The notes beneath the pieces were generated by a model. That model searched no databases. It was not told the origin of the DNA and was given only the letters and a program-made list of their open reading frames with translations. A DNA stretch of 64,000 nt from positions 1-64,000 of the forward strand of contig NZ_JAQAGZ010000006.1 in the NCBI RefSeq assembly GCF_027533625.1, read 5' to 3'. A program made the position numbers and the translations under genes. Shown here one piece after another: positions 23,555-33,577 of the stretch (position 1 is its first letter; each line of letters begins with the position of its first letter). The stretch comes from Paenibacillus gyeongsangnamensis (GTDB lineage: Bacteria > Bacillota > Bacilli > Paenibacillales > NBRC-103111).

Positions 23555-24933
23555 TGCCCATGAAGGATAAGCAGGACAAGCAGATCTATTCGATCAAGGA
23601 TTTGAACCGTTTCATCAAAATGCTCCTCGAAGGCAACAACCGTCTGCAGGACGTTTGGGTCCGCGGGGAGATTTCCAACTTTACACGCCATACGAGCGGG
23701 CATATGTATTTTACGCTGAAGGACGCGGACAGCCGGCTGAAGAGCATCATGTTCGCCTCGCACAATCAGCGGCTCGCTTTCATTCCGCGGGAAGGCACGA
23801 AGGTGCTCGCCTGCGGGAATATATCCGTGTATGAACGGGACGGGCAGTACCAGTTCTACGTCACGCAGATGCAGCCGGATGGGGTCGGCAGCCTCTACCT
23901 GGCGTTCGAGCAGCTCAAGAAGAAGCTCGAAGCCGAAGGGTTGTTCGTCCCTGCCCGGAAGAAGCCGATCCCGCGCTATCCGAAGGCGATCGGCATCATT
24001 ACGTCGCCGACGGGCGCAGCGGTGCGCGACATTATCATTACTTTGCAGCGCCGTTACCCTTCCGTTCCGGTGCTGCTTCATCCGGTGCTTGTACAGGGGA
24101 CCCAGGCGGCGCCGGCGATCGTTAAGGCGATCCGCGCCATGAATGAGATGAATGAAGTGGATGTGCTCATCGTAGGGCGCGGCGGCGGCTCGCTTGAGGA
24201 GCTGTGGGCGTTCAACGAGGAAGCGGTAGCCCGCGCCATTGCGGCTTCCCGGCTTCCGGTCATTTCCGCGGTCGGACATGAAACCGATTTTACGATCGCC
24301 GACTTCGTAGCAGACCTACGGGCGGCCACGCCTACGGCCGCTGCGGAGCTGGCGGTTCCGCATCACGCAGAGCTCCGGCAGCAAATCGCTTACATGCAGC
24401 AGCACTTATACAGCGGACTCGCCAAACAGCTGGAGCGGAGCAAGGAAAGGCTCAAGCGACTGCAGCGGTCTCCTTATTTGACGCAGCCTCACCGGCAGCT
24501 GCTGCTGCAGCCGGCGCAGCGGCTGGACCGCCTGCGGGAGCAGCTGCAGTTCAAGCTGTTAGGCCGGCTGGCAAAGTCGCAGGATAAGCGGATGCGGCTG
24601 GAGCGCCGGCTGGCTTCCTTCAATCCGAAGGAGCAGGCCATTTATTCGCGCAAGCGGCTGAATTCTGCGGAGCGCTTGCTAAGACAGTCTATGCAGGCCA
24701 TAACCAAACAGAAGCAGCAGCAGCTTGTATCGGCGATCCGGCATCTGGACGCTTTGAGCCCGCTGAAGATCATGCAGCGCGGCTACGGACTTGTCTACGA
24801 CGAGAAGGAAAAGCAGCTGATCAAAAGCGTGCAGCAGGTGCAAATCGGGGATATCGTCAAATTGCGCTTAGTGGACGGACGCATCGATTGTCATGTCTGG
24901 TCCATGTCGATGGAGGAGAGGACGAATGAGTAA
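23554..24933 (+). CDS. xseA: exodeoxyribonuclease VII large subunit
   Basis: About 459 residues. N-terminal OB-fold (DVWVRGEISNFTRHTSGHMY), catalytic core PKAIGIITSPTGAAVRDI and VLIVGRGGGSLEELWAFNEE, ISAVGHETDFTIADFVADLR, a long coiled-coil and the C-terminal LKIMQRGYGLVYDEKE. It degrades single-stranded DNA together with XseB. The start may be ATG 23554 or ATG 23560. It overlaps xseB by 8 bases. Confidence 0.94.
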   Translation: MPMKDKQDKQIYSIKDLNRFIKMLLEGNNRLQDVWVRGEISNFTRHTSGHMYFTLKDADSRLKSIMFASHNQRLAFIPREGTKVLACGNISVYERDGQYQFYVTQMQPDGVGSLYLAFEQLKKKLEAEGLFVPARKKPIPRYPKAIGIITSPTGAAVRDIIITLQRRYPSVPVLLHPVLVQGTQAAPAIVKAIRAMNEMNEVDVLIVGRGGGSLEELWAFNEEAVARAIAASRLPVISAVGHETDFTIADFVADLRAATPTAAAELAVPHHAELRQQIAYMQQHLYSGLAKQLERSKERLKRLQRSPYLTQPHRQLLLQPAQRLDRLREQLQFKLLGRLAKSQDKRMRLERRLASFNPKEQAIYSRKRLNSAERLLRQSMQAITKQKQQQLVSAIRHLDALSPLKIMQRGYGLVYDEKEKQLIKSVQQVQIGDIVKLRLVDGRIDCHVWSMSMEERTNE

Positions 24934-25186
24934 CCAGGAACAGGCGACGCCAAGCTTTGAAGAGGCGATGGATCAGTTGGAGCGGATCGTTGCGCAGCTG
25001 GAGGACGGAGACGTTCCGCTGGAGAAGGCCATTGAGCTGTTTCAGGAAGGGATGCGGCTCTCCCAGCTGTGCGGACAGAAGCTCGAGCAGGTGGAGCGCA
25101 AGATCGAGATTTTGCTGGAGCAGGACGGCAATCTGGTGAAGAAGCCGTTCCAGCCCGGCGCAGAGGATAAAGGGGAAGCCAGATGA
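24926..25186 (+). CDS. xseB: exodeoxyribonuclease VII small subunit
   Basis: 86 residues from ATG 24926 (GAGGAGAGGACGA before it). SFEEAMDQLERIVAQLEDGD and PLEKAIELFQEGMRLSQLC are the helical hairpin of XseB. Coiled-coil partner of XseA. Overlaps xseA upstream and ispA downstream (ATGA), indicating tight translational coupling. Confidence 0.94.
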   Translation: MSNQEQATPSFEEAMDQLERIVAQLEDGDVPLEKAIELFQEGMRLSQLCGQKLEQVERKIEILLEQDGNLVKKPFQPGAEDKGEAR

Positions 25187-26088
25187 ACAGCCAATCCGGC
25201 ATAGAAGTATATATCAAAGAACAAGCCTCCTGGATCGAACGGGAGCTGCAGCGTTCGCTGCCTGAGGGCTGGGACGTGCCGGGTGCACTGCGGGAATCCA
25301 TGATGTATTCCCTGATGGCAGGCGGGAAGCGTCTGCGGCCGATTCTTGTGCTAGCGGCATCCGATGCTCTTGGCGGGGACCGGGAGTCGGCGCTGCCGGC
25401 GGCGCTAGCAGTCGAGATGATCCATACGTATTCCTTGATTCATGACGATTTGCCTGCGATGGACAACGACGATTTCCGCCGGGGGAAGCCGACGAATCAC
25501 AAGGTGTACGGGGAAGCGATGGCGATACTCGCCGGCGATGCGCTGCTGACTCATGCCTTCTACACGCTGGTACAGGCTTACCGGAAGCATGGCGTGGCTC
25601 CGGACCGGATCGCAGATCTGGTCGAGGAGCTGTCGAAGCTGGCGGGCGCGCCGGGAATGGTCGGCGGACAAGCTGCCGACATGCAGGGAGAGCAGGGGCT
25701 TACGCGAATCGAGGAGCTGGAGTACATCCATCTTCACAAGACGAGCGACCTGATCGTATTTTCCTTAAAAGCGGGCGGCCGCATCGCCGGCGCGACGGAC
25801 GGTCAGCTCGCCGCGCTGGAGAAGTTCGGCGCCTGCGTCGGTCTTGCCTTTCAAATTCAGGATGACATCCTGGATCTGATCGGAGACGAGCAGAAGCTCG
25901 GTAAGCCCGTAAAGAGCGACTTGAAGCAGCAGAAGGTTACCTATCCTTATTTTATAGGGATCGAAGCTTCGAGGGCGAAGGTTGCAGAGCTGACGGATGA
26001 AGCGAAGAAGGCGATCCGCGAAGGCGGCTTCGATCAGCCCGAACGACTCCTGCAGCTGGCGGATTATCTGCTTAACCGGGACCATTAG
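25183..26088 (+). CDS. ispA: farnesyl diphosphate synthase (short-chain prenyl synthase)
   Basis: 301 residues. GGKRLRPILVLAASDALGG, the first aspartate-rich motif in IHDDLPAMDNDDFRRGKPTN and the second in AFQIQDDILDLIGD are intact. It condenses isopentenyl diphosphate with allylic diphosphates to geranyl/farnesyl diphosphate. It is followed by dxs, so two isoprenoid steps lie together. Confidence 0.94.
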   Translation: MNSQSGIEVYIKEQASWIERELQRSLPEGWDVPGALRESMMYSLMAGGKRLRPILVLAASDALGGDRESALPAALAVEMIHTYSLIHDDLPAMDNDDFRRGKPTNHKVYGEAMAILAGDALLTHAFYTLVQAYRKHGVAPDRIADLVEELSKLAGAPGMVGGQAADMQGEQGLTRIEELEYIHLHKTSDLIVFSLKAGGRIAGATDGQLAALEKFGACVGLAFQIQDDILDLIGDEQKLGKPVKSDLKQQKVTYPYFIGIEASRAKVAELTDEAKKAIREGGFDQPERLLQLADYLLNRDH

Positions 26089-26125
26089 ACGCAAGCTCTT
26101 GTACAACTTTTGTAGGATGTTTTAT

Positions 26126-26155
26126 TTGAGCGCCAAACGTCCTGTGTGCTATAAT
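26126..26155 (+). promoter_or_regulatory. probable sigma-A promoter of dxs
   Basis: TTGAGC (26126-26131), an 18-base spacer ending in TGC, and TATAAT (26150-26155): an extended -10 promoter. It would give a leader of about 250 bases before dxs. Confidence 0.6.
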
Positions 26156-26410
26156 GACATCAAACGTCAAGCGCGGGTGGAAGCATCTTTTTAATTCGGC
26201 TGTCCAGGGATTTTGTTTTTTATAATGAAATTTTCCGTCAAGCACTCCCTATAGCGGGGGTTCTTCATATCATTCGTTACTTTTATTTGTCTAGCATATT
26301 TACGGTCAATGGGTAGGAAAGCTTTTTTACTTTGCAGAGCACACGGCTCGGCATGAAGCTTTTTTCCGCCAAATGAAAAAAATCAAACCATGGAAAGCGA
26401 GGGAACAAGC
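26156..26410 (+). other. long untranslated leader of dxs
   Basis: No gene is seen in this A/T-rich stretch. It holds a second TATAAT at 26221-26226 without a clear -35, and several T runs (26210-26222, 26325-26331, 26360-26366). I recognise no riboswitch class, although the length leaves room for a regulatory RNA. Confidence 0.4.
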
Positions 26411-28297
26411 ATGCTGCTCGAACAAATACGCCGGCCTGAGGATCTAAAGCGCCTTACGCTGGAAGAGCTGGAGCAACTGGCTGCGGAAATCCGCCAGTTT
26501 CTGATCGAGAAACTGTCGGTGACCGGCGGCCACCTCGCACCAAACCTTGGTGTTGTCGAGTTAACGATTGCTCTGCATTACTTGTTTAATAGCCCGGAAG
26601 ACAAATTTATATTTGACGTTGGTCATCAGTCGTACGTTCACAAGATTTTGACGGGACGGATGGACCGGTTCGATACGCTCCGGCAATACAAGGGCCTTTG
26701 CGGATTCGTCAAGCGTTCCGAGAGCGAGCACGACGTATGGGAAGCAGGACACAGCAGCACGTCCTTATCCGCAGCCATCGGGATGGCTGTGGCGCGCGAC
26801 ATCAAGGGCAAGTCCAACCGGGTCATTGCGATGATCGGCGACGGCGCGCTGACCGGCGGGATGGCACTCGAGGCGCTCAATCATATCGGCCATGAGAAGC
26901 GGAACCTGATGGTGATTCTGAACGACAATGAAATGTCGATCGCACCGAACGTTGGAGCGCTTCATAATTATCTTGGCAAAATCCGCTCGGATCGCCATTA
27001 CGTCAAGGCAAAAGAAGAGTTCGAGTATCTGATTAAGAAAATTCCCGCGATTGGTGGGACGCTGGCTAAGACGGCGGAACGTCTCAAAGATGCGCTCAAG
27101 TATATGGTCGTCTCCGGCGTCTGGTTCGAGGAGCTCGGTCTGACTTACCTCGGGCCGGTGGACGGCCACAACCTGCCGGTATTGATGGAAACGCTGAAGC
27201 AGGCGGATAAAGTTCAAGGTCCCGTACTCGTGCATGTGATCACGCTCAAAGGAAAGGGCTACTCTCCGGCTGAGGCCGATTCGCACAAGTGGCACGGCAT
27301 CAGCCCGTACAAGATTGAATCCGGCCAGGTACTGAAGACGGTCGGTCCGCCAATGTATACGGAAGTGTTCAGTCAAGCGATCATTGAGCTCGCCGAGCAG
27401 GATGATCGCATCGTGGCGGTCACGCCCGCGATGCCGGGAGGCTCGGGTTTGACCAAATTCGCGGAACGTTTCCCGAAGCGGATGTTTGACGTAGGCATTG
27501 CCGAGCAGCATGCCGCCACGTTCTCAGCCGCACTGGCCGAGGAAGGCATGAAGCCGGTTTTTGCCGTCTATTCGACGTTTCTCCAGCGCGCTTACGACCA
27601 GGTCGTGCATGATATTTGCCGTGCAAACCTGAATGTCATGTTCGCCATCGACCGGGCTGGATTTGTAGGACCTGACGGCGAGACGCACCAAGGCGTATTC
27701 GACATCGCTTTCCTTCGGAGCATTCCGAATATGGTATTGATGATGCCGAAGGACGAGAATGAGCTACGTCATATGCTGAAGACGGCGGCGGTTTACGACG
27801 GCGGCCCGATTGCCGTTCGCTACCCGCGAATCAGCGGCTTAGGCGTGCCGATGGATGAAATCATGAAGCCGATCCCGATCGGTACGTGGGAAGTGCTTCG
27901 TAACGGCGATTTCGCAGCCATCCTTGCCGTAGGTCCGATGATTCCGGTGGCCATGGCGGCAGCCGAAACGATGGGCAAGGAAGGCAAGCAAGTACGTGTC
28001 ATCAACGCGCGGTTCATCAAGCCGATGGACGAAGCGATGCTGTTGCAGCTGGCCAAGGAAGAGCTCCCGATCATTACGCTGGAGGAAGGGGCCCAGATGG
28101 GCGGCTTCGGCAGCGGCGTCATGGAATTTTATTCCAACCAGAACCTGCTGGGTATGCGGGTCAAGACGATTGGCGTACCGGACTACTTCGTCGAGCACGG
28201 CTCCGTTCCGGAGCAGCGGCAGGAAACCGGATTGACGCCGGAGCGTCTGATTACGGAGCTGAAGGCGCTCATACCCCGAAAAAGGCAGCGCGCTTAA
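26411..28297 (+). CDS. dxs: 1-deoxy-D-xylulose-5-phosphate synthase
   Basis: 628 residues from ATG 26411 (GAGGGA six bases before; ATG 26390 lacks a ribosome binding site). Thiamine-diphosphate enzyme that joins pyruvate and glyceraldehyde 3-phosphate, the first step of the MEP isoprenoid pathway. [16 protein letters not shown], the TPP motif [47 protein letters not shown] (catalytic glutamate) and [17 protein letters not shown] are all present. Upstream gene ispA uses the product pathway. Confidence 0.96.
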   Translation: MLLEQIRRPEDLKRLTLEELEQLAAEIRQFLIEKLSVTGGHLAPNLGVVELTIALHYLFNSPEDKFIFDVGHQSYVHKILTGRMDRFDTLRQYKGLCGFVKRSESEHDVWEAGHSSTSLSAAIGMAVARDIKGKSNRVIAMIGDGALTGGMALEALNHIGHEKRNLMVILNDNEMSIAPNVGALHNYLGKIRSDRHYVKAKEEFEYLIKKIPAIGGTLAKTAERLKDALKYMVVSGVWFEELGLTYLGPVDGHNLPVLMETLKQADKVQGPVLVHVITLKGKGYSPAEADSHKWHGISPYKIESGQVLKTVGPPMYTEVFSQAIIELAEQDDRIVAVTPAMPGGSGLTKFAERFPKRMFDVGIAEQHAATFSAALAEEGMKPVFAVYSTFLQRAYDQVVHDICRANLNVMFAIDRAGFVGPDGETHQGVFDIAFLRSIPNMVLMMPKDENELRHMLKTAAVYDGGPIAVRYPRISGLGVPMDEIMKPIPIGTWEVLRNGDFAAILAVGPMIPVAMAAAETMGKEGKQVRVINARFIKPMDEAMLLQLAKEELPIITLEEGAQMGGFGSGVMEFYSNQNLLGMRVKTIGVPDYFVEHGSVPEQRQETGLTPERLITELKALIPRKRQRA

Positions 28298-28321
28298 CAA
28301 CGTTTAGGAGTACGAAAAGAC

Positions 28322-29149
28322 ATGGCTGCGGATAAAGAAAGATTGGATGTATTATTGGTCGAGCAAGGTTTTTTCGAAACGCGGGAGAAAGCCAAGGCGG
28401 CTCTGATGGCCGGCCTTGTGCTGGTCGATGACGAACCGGTGGACAAAGCGGGGACGAAGATTCCCCGCACCTCGCGGATTCAAGTGAAAGGCGCGCTCCA
28501 TCCCTATGTCAGCCGCGGCGGGCTTAAGCTGGAAAAGGCGCTTCACGAATTCGGCATCGACATGAACGGCGTAACGATGCTCGATATCGGGGCTTCCACC
28601 GGCGGCTTTACCGATTGCGCGCTGCAGAACGGGGCCGCTTATGTCTATGCCGTTGACGTGGGCTACAATCAGCTCGATTGGTCGCTTCGCAGCGATGCCC
28701 GGGTGTGCGTCATGGAGCGGACCAACTTCCGGTATATGCAACCCGGCGATTTGCCGGGACCTGCGCCGACGTTTGCTTCAATCGACGTCTCATTCATTTC
28801 GCTCAAACTCATTCTTCCTCCGCTCATGGCGCTGCTCGCTGCCCCGGGTCGAGTAGTTGCGCTTGTAAAGCCTCAGTTCGAGGCGGGCCGCGAGAAGGTG
28901 CCGAAGACCGGTGTGGTGAAAGAACCGGAGGTCCACCGCGAGGTGCTGACTCAAGTTCTGACGTTTGCCGCCGAGACGGGCTATACGATTGAAGGACTGA
29001 CGCACTCGCCGATCAAAGGCGGGGAAGGCAATATCGAGTTTCTCGCATACTTGTCGTTAAGCGCCGGGAGGCCGTGGACAGAAGCCGAGCTCAAGCAGCA
29101 TATCGATCGGGTCGTAAAAGAGTCGCAAAGCATGCAGAACTCATCTTAG
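28322..29149 (+). CDS. tlyA: TlyA family rRNA (cytidine-2'-O)-methyltransferase
   Basis: 275 residues. An S4 RNA-binding domain (RLDVLLVEQGFFETREKAKA, then ISRIQVKGALHPYVSRGG-like residues) is fused to a Rossmann methyltransferase domain with LDIGASTGGFTDCALQNGA (AdoMet loop) and VALVKPQFEAGREKVPK. TlyA proteins 2'-O-methylate 16S and/or 23S rRNA. AGGAG precedes the ATG. It precedes argR and recN, an order shared with many Gram-positive bacteria. Confidence 0.92.
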   Translation: MAADKERLDVLLVEQGFFETREKAKAALMAGLVLVDDEPVDKAGTKIPRTSRIQVKGALHPYVSRGGLKLEKALHEFGIDMNGVTMLDIGASTGGFTDCALQNGAAYVYAVDVGYNQLDWSLRSDARVCVMERTNFRYMQPGDLPGPAPTFASIDVSFISLKLILPPLMALLAAPGRVVALVKPQFEAGREKVPKTGVVKEPEVHREVLTQVLTFAAETGYTIEGLTHSPIKGGEGNIEFLAYLSLSAGRPWTEAELKQHIDRVVKESQSMQNSS

Positions 29150-29168
29150 CAGGATGAGTTTTTTCTTT
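29138..29168 (+). terminator. rho-independent terminator overlapping the tlyA stop
   Basis: AACTCATC and GGATGAGTT form the stem, followed by a long T-rich run. The stop codon of tlyA lies in the loop. Confidence 0.85.
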
Positions 29169-29220
29169 TTTTTGGAGGAGTTGGCGGGAGGTCTCTCGAA
29201 TACGTACGAGAGGTGATTCC

Positions 29221-29706
29221 ATGCAGAGCGGGGATGGCTTGGTCATCGTTCTCATTATAGCGGCGCTTGCCCTCTGGAGCTACGTTTCGGTCCGGAGCCG
29301 AATGCGGCATACGATTGAAGATGCCGATGCCGTTACGGGGGACCGGGATTGGCTTGACGGATTAACGATTCCCGAGGATGAAACGACGGATTTGCTGGAG
29401 CAGCGAGGCTATACCATCCTGGGCGGCAAGAAACGAATTCCTGTTCTGATCTCGCATAACAGGAAGGACACTTTGCAAAGTAGGCTCTTTCTGGATTATA
29501 TTGTAGAAAAAGACGGCGAGCTCTACGCGGTGAAGCTGGCGAAGGAACGCAGTCCGCTCGAGATGAGCGGAAGTATCATCCGCGAACGGCTGCTGATTTA
29601 TCAGCTGCTGCTTCCCGGGGCAGCCGGCGTGCTGTATGTGGATACGCCGAGCGGCCGGGTGGACCGTTTTGAATTTGAGCTTCAATTCGACAAAAGCATG
29701 GATTAA
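29221..29706 (+). CDS. membrane-anchored protein of unknown function, PD-(D/E)XK-like core
   Basis: 161 residues. One N-terminal membrane helix (LVIVLIIAALALWSYVSV), an acidic linker, then a compact domain. The pattern LDYIVEKDGELYAVKLAKER (D92 to K108), then a helix SGSIIRERLLIYQLL and strand GVLYVDT, resembles the beta-beta-alpha-beta order of PD-(D/E)XK nucleases, but the E-x-K position reads A-V-K, so catalysis is doubtful. I do not recognise a named family. It sits between tlyA and argR with 24 bases to the latter. Confidence 0.7.
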   Translation: MQSGDGLVIVLIIAALALWSYVSVRSRMRHTIEDADAVTGDRDWLDGLTIPEDETTDLLEQRGYTILGGKKRIPVLISHNRKDTLQSRLFLDYIVEKDGELYAVKLAKERSPLEMSGSIIRERLLIYQLLLPGAAGVLYVDTPSGRVDRFEFELQFDKSMD

Positions 29707-29730
29707 CTGTACACCCGCAGGGAGGATGCC

Positions 29731-30180
29731 ATGAAGGCCCAACGACATATCAAGATTCGCGAACTGATTACAGGGGGCGAAATCGAAACGCAGGACGAGC
29801 TGGTGGAGCAGCTTCGGGCTGCAGGTTTTTATGTAACGCAGGCGACGATCTCCAGAGACATCAAGGAGATGCATTTGATCAAGGTTCCGCTGGACGACGG
29901 AAGGTATAAATATTCGATGCCTGCCGACCAGCGATATAACCCGCTGCAGCGACTGAAACGCGCGCTGAACGATCATTTCGTACATATCGATTACACGGAC
30001 AATCTGGTCGTGCTGAAGAGCCTGCCCGGTACGGCCAATGCTATTGCCGCACTCATCGACAGCTTGGAATGGAATGAGATCATGGGGACGATCAGCGGCG
30101 ACGATACGATCTTGATTATTTGCCGAAGCAAGGAACAAAGCGGGCACGTCGTGGAGCAAATCCTCGGGATGCTCAGCTAA
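29731..30180 (+). CDS. argR: arginine repressor ArgR/AhrC
   Basis: 149 residues, the standard length. N-terminal winged helix ([38 protein letters not shown]) and C-terminal hexamerisation/arginine-binding domain with [18 protein letters not shown] and [14 protein letters not shown], which holds the GDDT aspartates. It represses arginine biosynthesis and activates catabolism. GGAGG lies before the ATG. No arginine genes are in the window; the linkage to recN is a conserved feature. Confidence 0.95.
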   Translation: MKAQRHIKIRELITGGEIETQDELVEQLRAAGFYVTQATISRDIKEMHLIKVPLDDGRYKYSMPADQRYNPLQRLKRALNDHFVHIDYTDNLVVLKSLPGTANAIAALIDSLEWNEIMGTISGDDTILIICRSKEQSGHVVEQILGMLS

Positions 30181-30209
30181 AATCATCGTCATATAAAAGA
30201 GGTGGGCTA

Positions 30210-31910
30210 ATGCTGCTGGAATTATCCATTCGCCACTTGGCGGTCATTGAAAACGTAGGGCTGCGATGTTACAACGGCTTCCACGTGCTGACGGGAGAAA
30301 CGGGTGCGGGGAAATCGATCATTATCGACGCTCTCAGTCTCATCGCCGGGGGGCGCAGCTCGTCGGATTTGGTCCGTTACGGAAGCGACAAGGCGACCAT
30401 TGAGGCGCTGTTCCAAATCAGCGAGGATCATCCGGTATGGCCGATATTGAACGAAGCGGGTATAGAAGCGGACCCGGAGGAGCATCTTATAATCCGCAGG
30501 GAAATTACGGCGCAGGGGAAAAGTACAAGCCGGGTGAACGGCCAGCTGGTCAACCTTGCCAAATTGAAGGATATCGGCGAATGGCTCGTAAACATTCACG
30601 GGCAGCACGAGCACCAGTCTCTCTTCAAGGTAGAGGAGCATATCCGCTGGCTCGATCTGTTCGGGGACGCGGAAATTACAAAGGACAAGCTCGCTTATCA
30701 AACGGCTTATGACGAGTATCAAACGGTGCGCAAGCAGGTACGGGAGCTCGAGGAAACGAGCAAACAAGCGCTTCAGATGCTGGACCTGTACCGGTTCCAG
30801 GTGGAGGAGATCGGGTCGGCCAAGCTGAAGCCGGGCGAGGACGAAGCGCTGACAGAAGAGAAACGGAAGCTCTCCAACGCGGAACGGCTCTTCCAAAGCG
30901 CAGCCGACGCTTACGATCTGCTGTACGGCGGCAGCAAGGGGCTGGAAGCGGTCAGCCGCGCGATGAATAAGCTTCAGGATATCGCGGTGCTGGACCCGGC
31001 CAAGCTGCAGCCGCTGCTCGAGCAAGTGCAAAGCGCTTACTATCAGCTGGAGGACGCCGCTTATCAGGTCCGGGATTACCGGGACGAGATCGAATTTAAT
31101 CCGTCGAGGCTCGATTTTATCGAGCAGCGGCTCGATACGATCTCTTCTCTCCGCCGCAAATACGGGGATTCCGTTCAAGATATTTTGGCTTATCTGGCCA
31201 AAATCCAGCGGGAGCTGGATCTTATCGAAAATAAGGATGAAGCCCTTCAGAAGCTGCAGCAGCAGGAGCAGAAGCTGCTTCGTGAGCTGGAGCGGCATGC
31301 CGCAAAACTGACGGAGCGGCGCGCGGCGGTGGCTGAGCGGCTAGCCGTGGAGATCGTCGCCGAGCTGCGCGATCTTCATATGGAAAGAACGCAATTCAAA
31401 GTCCAGATCGATCCGCTGCCGGAGGGACGCTATACGCGGGAAGGACAAGACCAAGTCGAATTCCTGATCTCGGCCAATCCGGGCGAACCGCTGCGGAGCT
31501 TAAGTAAAATCGCCTCCGGCGGTGAAATTTCCCGTGTGATGCTGGCGCTTAAGTCCATTTTTTCACGTGTGGACCGGATCCCCGTTCTCGTCTTTGACGA
31601 AGTGGATACCGGCGTCAGCGGACGCGCGGCGCAGGCGATTGCCGAGAAGATGTCCCGTCTGTCGAGCGGCTGCCAAGTGTTCTCGATCACCCATCTTCCG
31701 CAGGTGGCCTGCATGGCGGACGTGCACTATTTGATTCATAAATCAACCGATGGCGACCGTACGTTTACTAATGTAGAGGAACTAGGCGACACCGGCCGCG
31801 TCCACGAGCTAGCCCGTATGCTGGGCGGGGTGGAGGTAACCGACAAGACGCTGCAGCACGCACAAGAAATGCTTGCTCTGGCAAATGACAAGAAAGCAAG
31901 GATGGACTGA
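30210..31910 (+). CDS. recN: DNA repair protein RecN
   Basis: 566 residues of the SMC-like family. Walker A GETGAGKS at residues 29-36; central coiled coil (about 165-370); ABC signature LSKIASGGEISRVMLALKSI; Walker B VLVFDEVDTGVSGRAAQ; VFSITHLPQVACMAD. It helps process double-strand breaks. AGAGGTG precedes ATG 30210; a longer open frame reaches back over the end of argR but has no support. Confidence 0.95.
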   Translation: MLLELSIRHLAVIENVGLRCYNGFHVLTGETGAGKSIIIDALSLIAGGRSSSDLVRYGSDKATIEALFQISEDHPVWPILNEAGIEADPEEHLIIRREITAQGKSTSRVNGQLVNLAKLKDIGEWLVNIHGQHEHQSLFKVEEHIRWLDLFGDAEITKDKLAYQTAYDEYQTVRKQVRELEETSKQALQMLDLYRFQVEEIGSAKLKPGEDEALTEEKRKLSNAERLFQSAADAYDLLYGGSKGLEAVSRAMNKLQDIAVLDPAKLQPLLEQVQSAYYQLEDAAYQVRDYRDEIEFNPSRLDFIEQRLDTISSLRRKYGDSVQDILAYLAKIQRELDLIENKDEALQKLQQQEQKLLRELERHAAKLTERRAAVAERLAVEIVAELRDLHMERTQFKVQIDPLPEGRYTREGQDQVEFLISANPGEPLRSLSKIASGGEISRVMLALKSIFSRVDRIPVLVFDEVDTGVSGRAAQAIAEKMSRLSSGCQVFSITHLPQVACMADVHYLIHKSTDGDRTFTNVEELGDTGRVHELARMLGGVEVTDKTLQHAQEMLALANDKKARMD

Positions 31911-32047
31911 CGATCGTGGGAGCATTTTCGAGTTATAAAAGAAATGGCCGGGGGTTAACTTAAGGGTACACAAACGGCGGTTTTACCGAAGAAATGGAAT
32001 TCGGTTCGGAGCCGCCAGAGCCAAGGAAGCAAGGGAGCGTGAGCGAA

Positions 32048-33379
32048 TTGAGTTCCAACCAGAGAAAAAGAATGATTGGATTGCTGCTCGTCCTCTTCGT
32101 TTGTTTGGGAAGTCTGACTACCCCCTTCCAAAGTTTTGCCTCCTTCCCCGAGGAACTTCGGCTCTTCACAGGTCAACAAACTCAGTTGCAGCTGGCTATG
32201 CCGGTAAACGCGCAAGTGACGGTGAACCATCCGGAAATCATCAAGGTCAACGGCACGGCAAAGCACTCATTTCAAGTCGATTTGCATCATCCGATCGCAC
32301 TCGAATCTTATCAAGCCGGCCAGGCGGAGATGAAGCTGAAGCTGTTCGGCACGATCCCGCTCAAGACGGTCAAGGTAAATGTCGTTCCCGATCTGAAAGT
32401 GATTCCCGGCGGGCAGACGATCGGCGTCAAGCTTAAATCAGCCGGAATTATGGTGGTCGGTCACCATCTGGTGGCCGTCTCCGAGGACAAGAAATCGTCC
32501 CCGGGGGAAGAAGCTAAAGTGCAGCTCGGCGATTTAATCGTCAAGATGAATGGCAAAGCCATCAATGACGTCAGCAAGGTGGCCGAGCTCGTCAAGAGCG
32601 CGGGCGAGAGCAAAAAGCCGATTACGCTCTCGATTCTGCGCAACAACCAAACGATCGAGATCGCGATCCAGCCTGCCTACGATATCGTGGACAAGGCATA
32701 CCGCCTCGGGTTGTACATCCGCGATTCCGCGGCCGGCGTTGGGACATTGACCTTCTACGCACCGGATCAAGGCGTATACGGAGCATTGGGGCACGTCATT
32801 ACCGATATGGATACCCAGAGCCCGATTGTCGTGGGAGACGGCGAGATTGTTCACTCCAACGTAACGTCCATCTCCAAGAGCCAGAATGGCGAACCGGGGG
32901 AGAAGCGCGCCCAATTCTCCAGGGAAAGCAAGGCGATCGGCAATATCGAGCGCAACACGCAATTCGGCATTTTCGGCAAAATGTATGCAGCACCGGATCA
33001 CAGCTTTTCGAACAATTCGCTGCCTGTCGCTTTTGCAGAGGAAGTAAAGGAAGGTCCGGCGCAAATTTATACCGTCATAGGCGGCCAGAAGGTCGAAAAG
33101 TTCGATATTGAAGTCGTGCATGTCGTGAAGCAGGATTTTCCGGCTACTAAGGGAATGGTCATCAAAATTACCGACCCCCGGCTGCTGGATAAAACCGGCG
33201 GCATCGTACAAGGCATGAGCGGGAGCCCGATTATTCAGAACGGCAAAATGATCGGCGCCGTCACCCACGTCTTCGTCAACGATCCGACCAGCGGGTACGG
33301 CTGCTTCATCGAATGGATGCTGCAGGATGCGGGCATCATGCTTCGGCCGAGCGATTCCAAGGAACTGAAGGCAAGCTAG
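32048..33379 (+). CDS. spoIVB: SpoIVB serine peptidase (S55)
   Basis: About 443 residues. N-terminal membrane helix ([16 protein letters not shown]), a PDZ domain ([20 protein letters not shown]), and an S55 domain with the catalytic histidine in [13 protein letters not shown] and serine in [12 protein letters not shown]. Secreted from the forespore, it triggers processing of pro-sigma-K by cleaving SpoIVFA. Start options are TTG 32048 (AAGGGAG ten bases before) or GTG 32039. Followed by a terminator and spo0A, the order seen in most endospore formers. No convincing sigma-G promoter was found. Confidence 0.94.
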   Translation: MSSNQRKRMIGLLLVLFVCLGSLTTPFQSFASFPEELRLFTGQQTQLQLAMPVNAQVTVNHPEIIKVNGTAKHSFQVDLHHPIALESYQAGQAEMKLKLFGTIPLKTVKVNVVPDLKVIPGGQTIGVKLKSAGIMVVGHHLVAVSEDKKSSPGEEAKVQLGDLIVKMNGKAINDVSKVAELVKSAGESKKPITLSILRNNQTIEIAIQPAYDIVDKAYRLGLYIRDSAAGVGTLTFYAPDQGVYGALGHVITDMDTQSPIVVGDGEIVHSNVTSISKSQNGEPGEKRAQFSRESKAIGNIERNTQFGIFGKMYAAPDHSFSNNSLPVAFAEEVKEGPAQIYTVIGGQKVEKFDIEVVHVVKQDFPATKGMVIKITDPRLLDKTGGIVQGMSGSPIIQNGKMIGAVTHVFVNDPTSGYGCFIEWMLQDAGIMLRPSDSKELKAS

Positions 33380-33398
33380 AGCCTTCGGTTTCTTTTTT
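33362..33398 (+). terminator. terminator of spoIVB
   Basis: GAACTGAAGGC pairs with GCCTTCGGTTTC and is followed by TTTTTT. The stem starts inside the last codons of spoIVB. Confidence 0.75.
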
Positions 33399-33406
33399 AA
33401 TTCATT

Positions 33407-33517
33407 TGTCGAATAATGTATATTCCTGCATGAAATTATTAATTATAAAATAAATTTCAAAGAAAAGCTATAAAAATAATTTTCGACAGAAGGAATTTTA
33501 ATCTAAGTGTCGAAATT
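33407..33517 (+). promoter_or_regulatory. spo0A control region with Spo0A boxes and sigma-H promoter
   Basis: Three exact 0A-box heptamers occur: TGTCGAA at 33407-33413 and 33508-33514, and its complement TTCGACA at 33482-33488. AGGAATT (33491-33497) followed about 14 bases later by GAAATT (33512-33517) resembles a sigma-H promoter and overlaps the last box. This matches the known logic of autoregulated, sigma-H-dependent spo0A transcription. The rest of the region is very A/T rich. Confidence 0.75.
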
Positions 33518-33577
33518 CTATAATTAGGAAAACAATGTTAAGACACTTTTCGCTGTAATCGAAGGAGGAGCTCAATT

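Noticed and set aside
30120-30209. RecN starting at 30120
   Set aside because: The first 30 codons overlap argR and have no ribosome binding site; ATG 30210 gives the standard RecN start.
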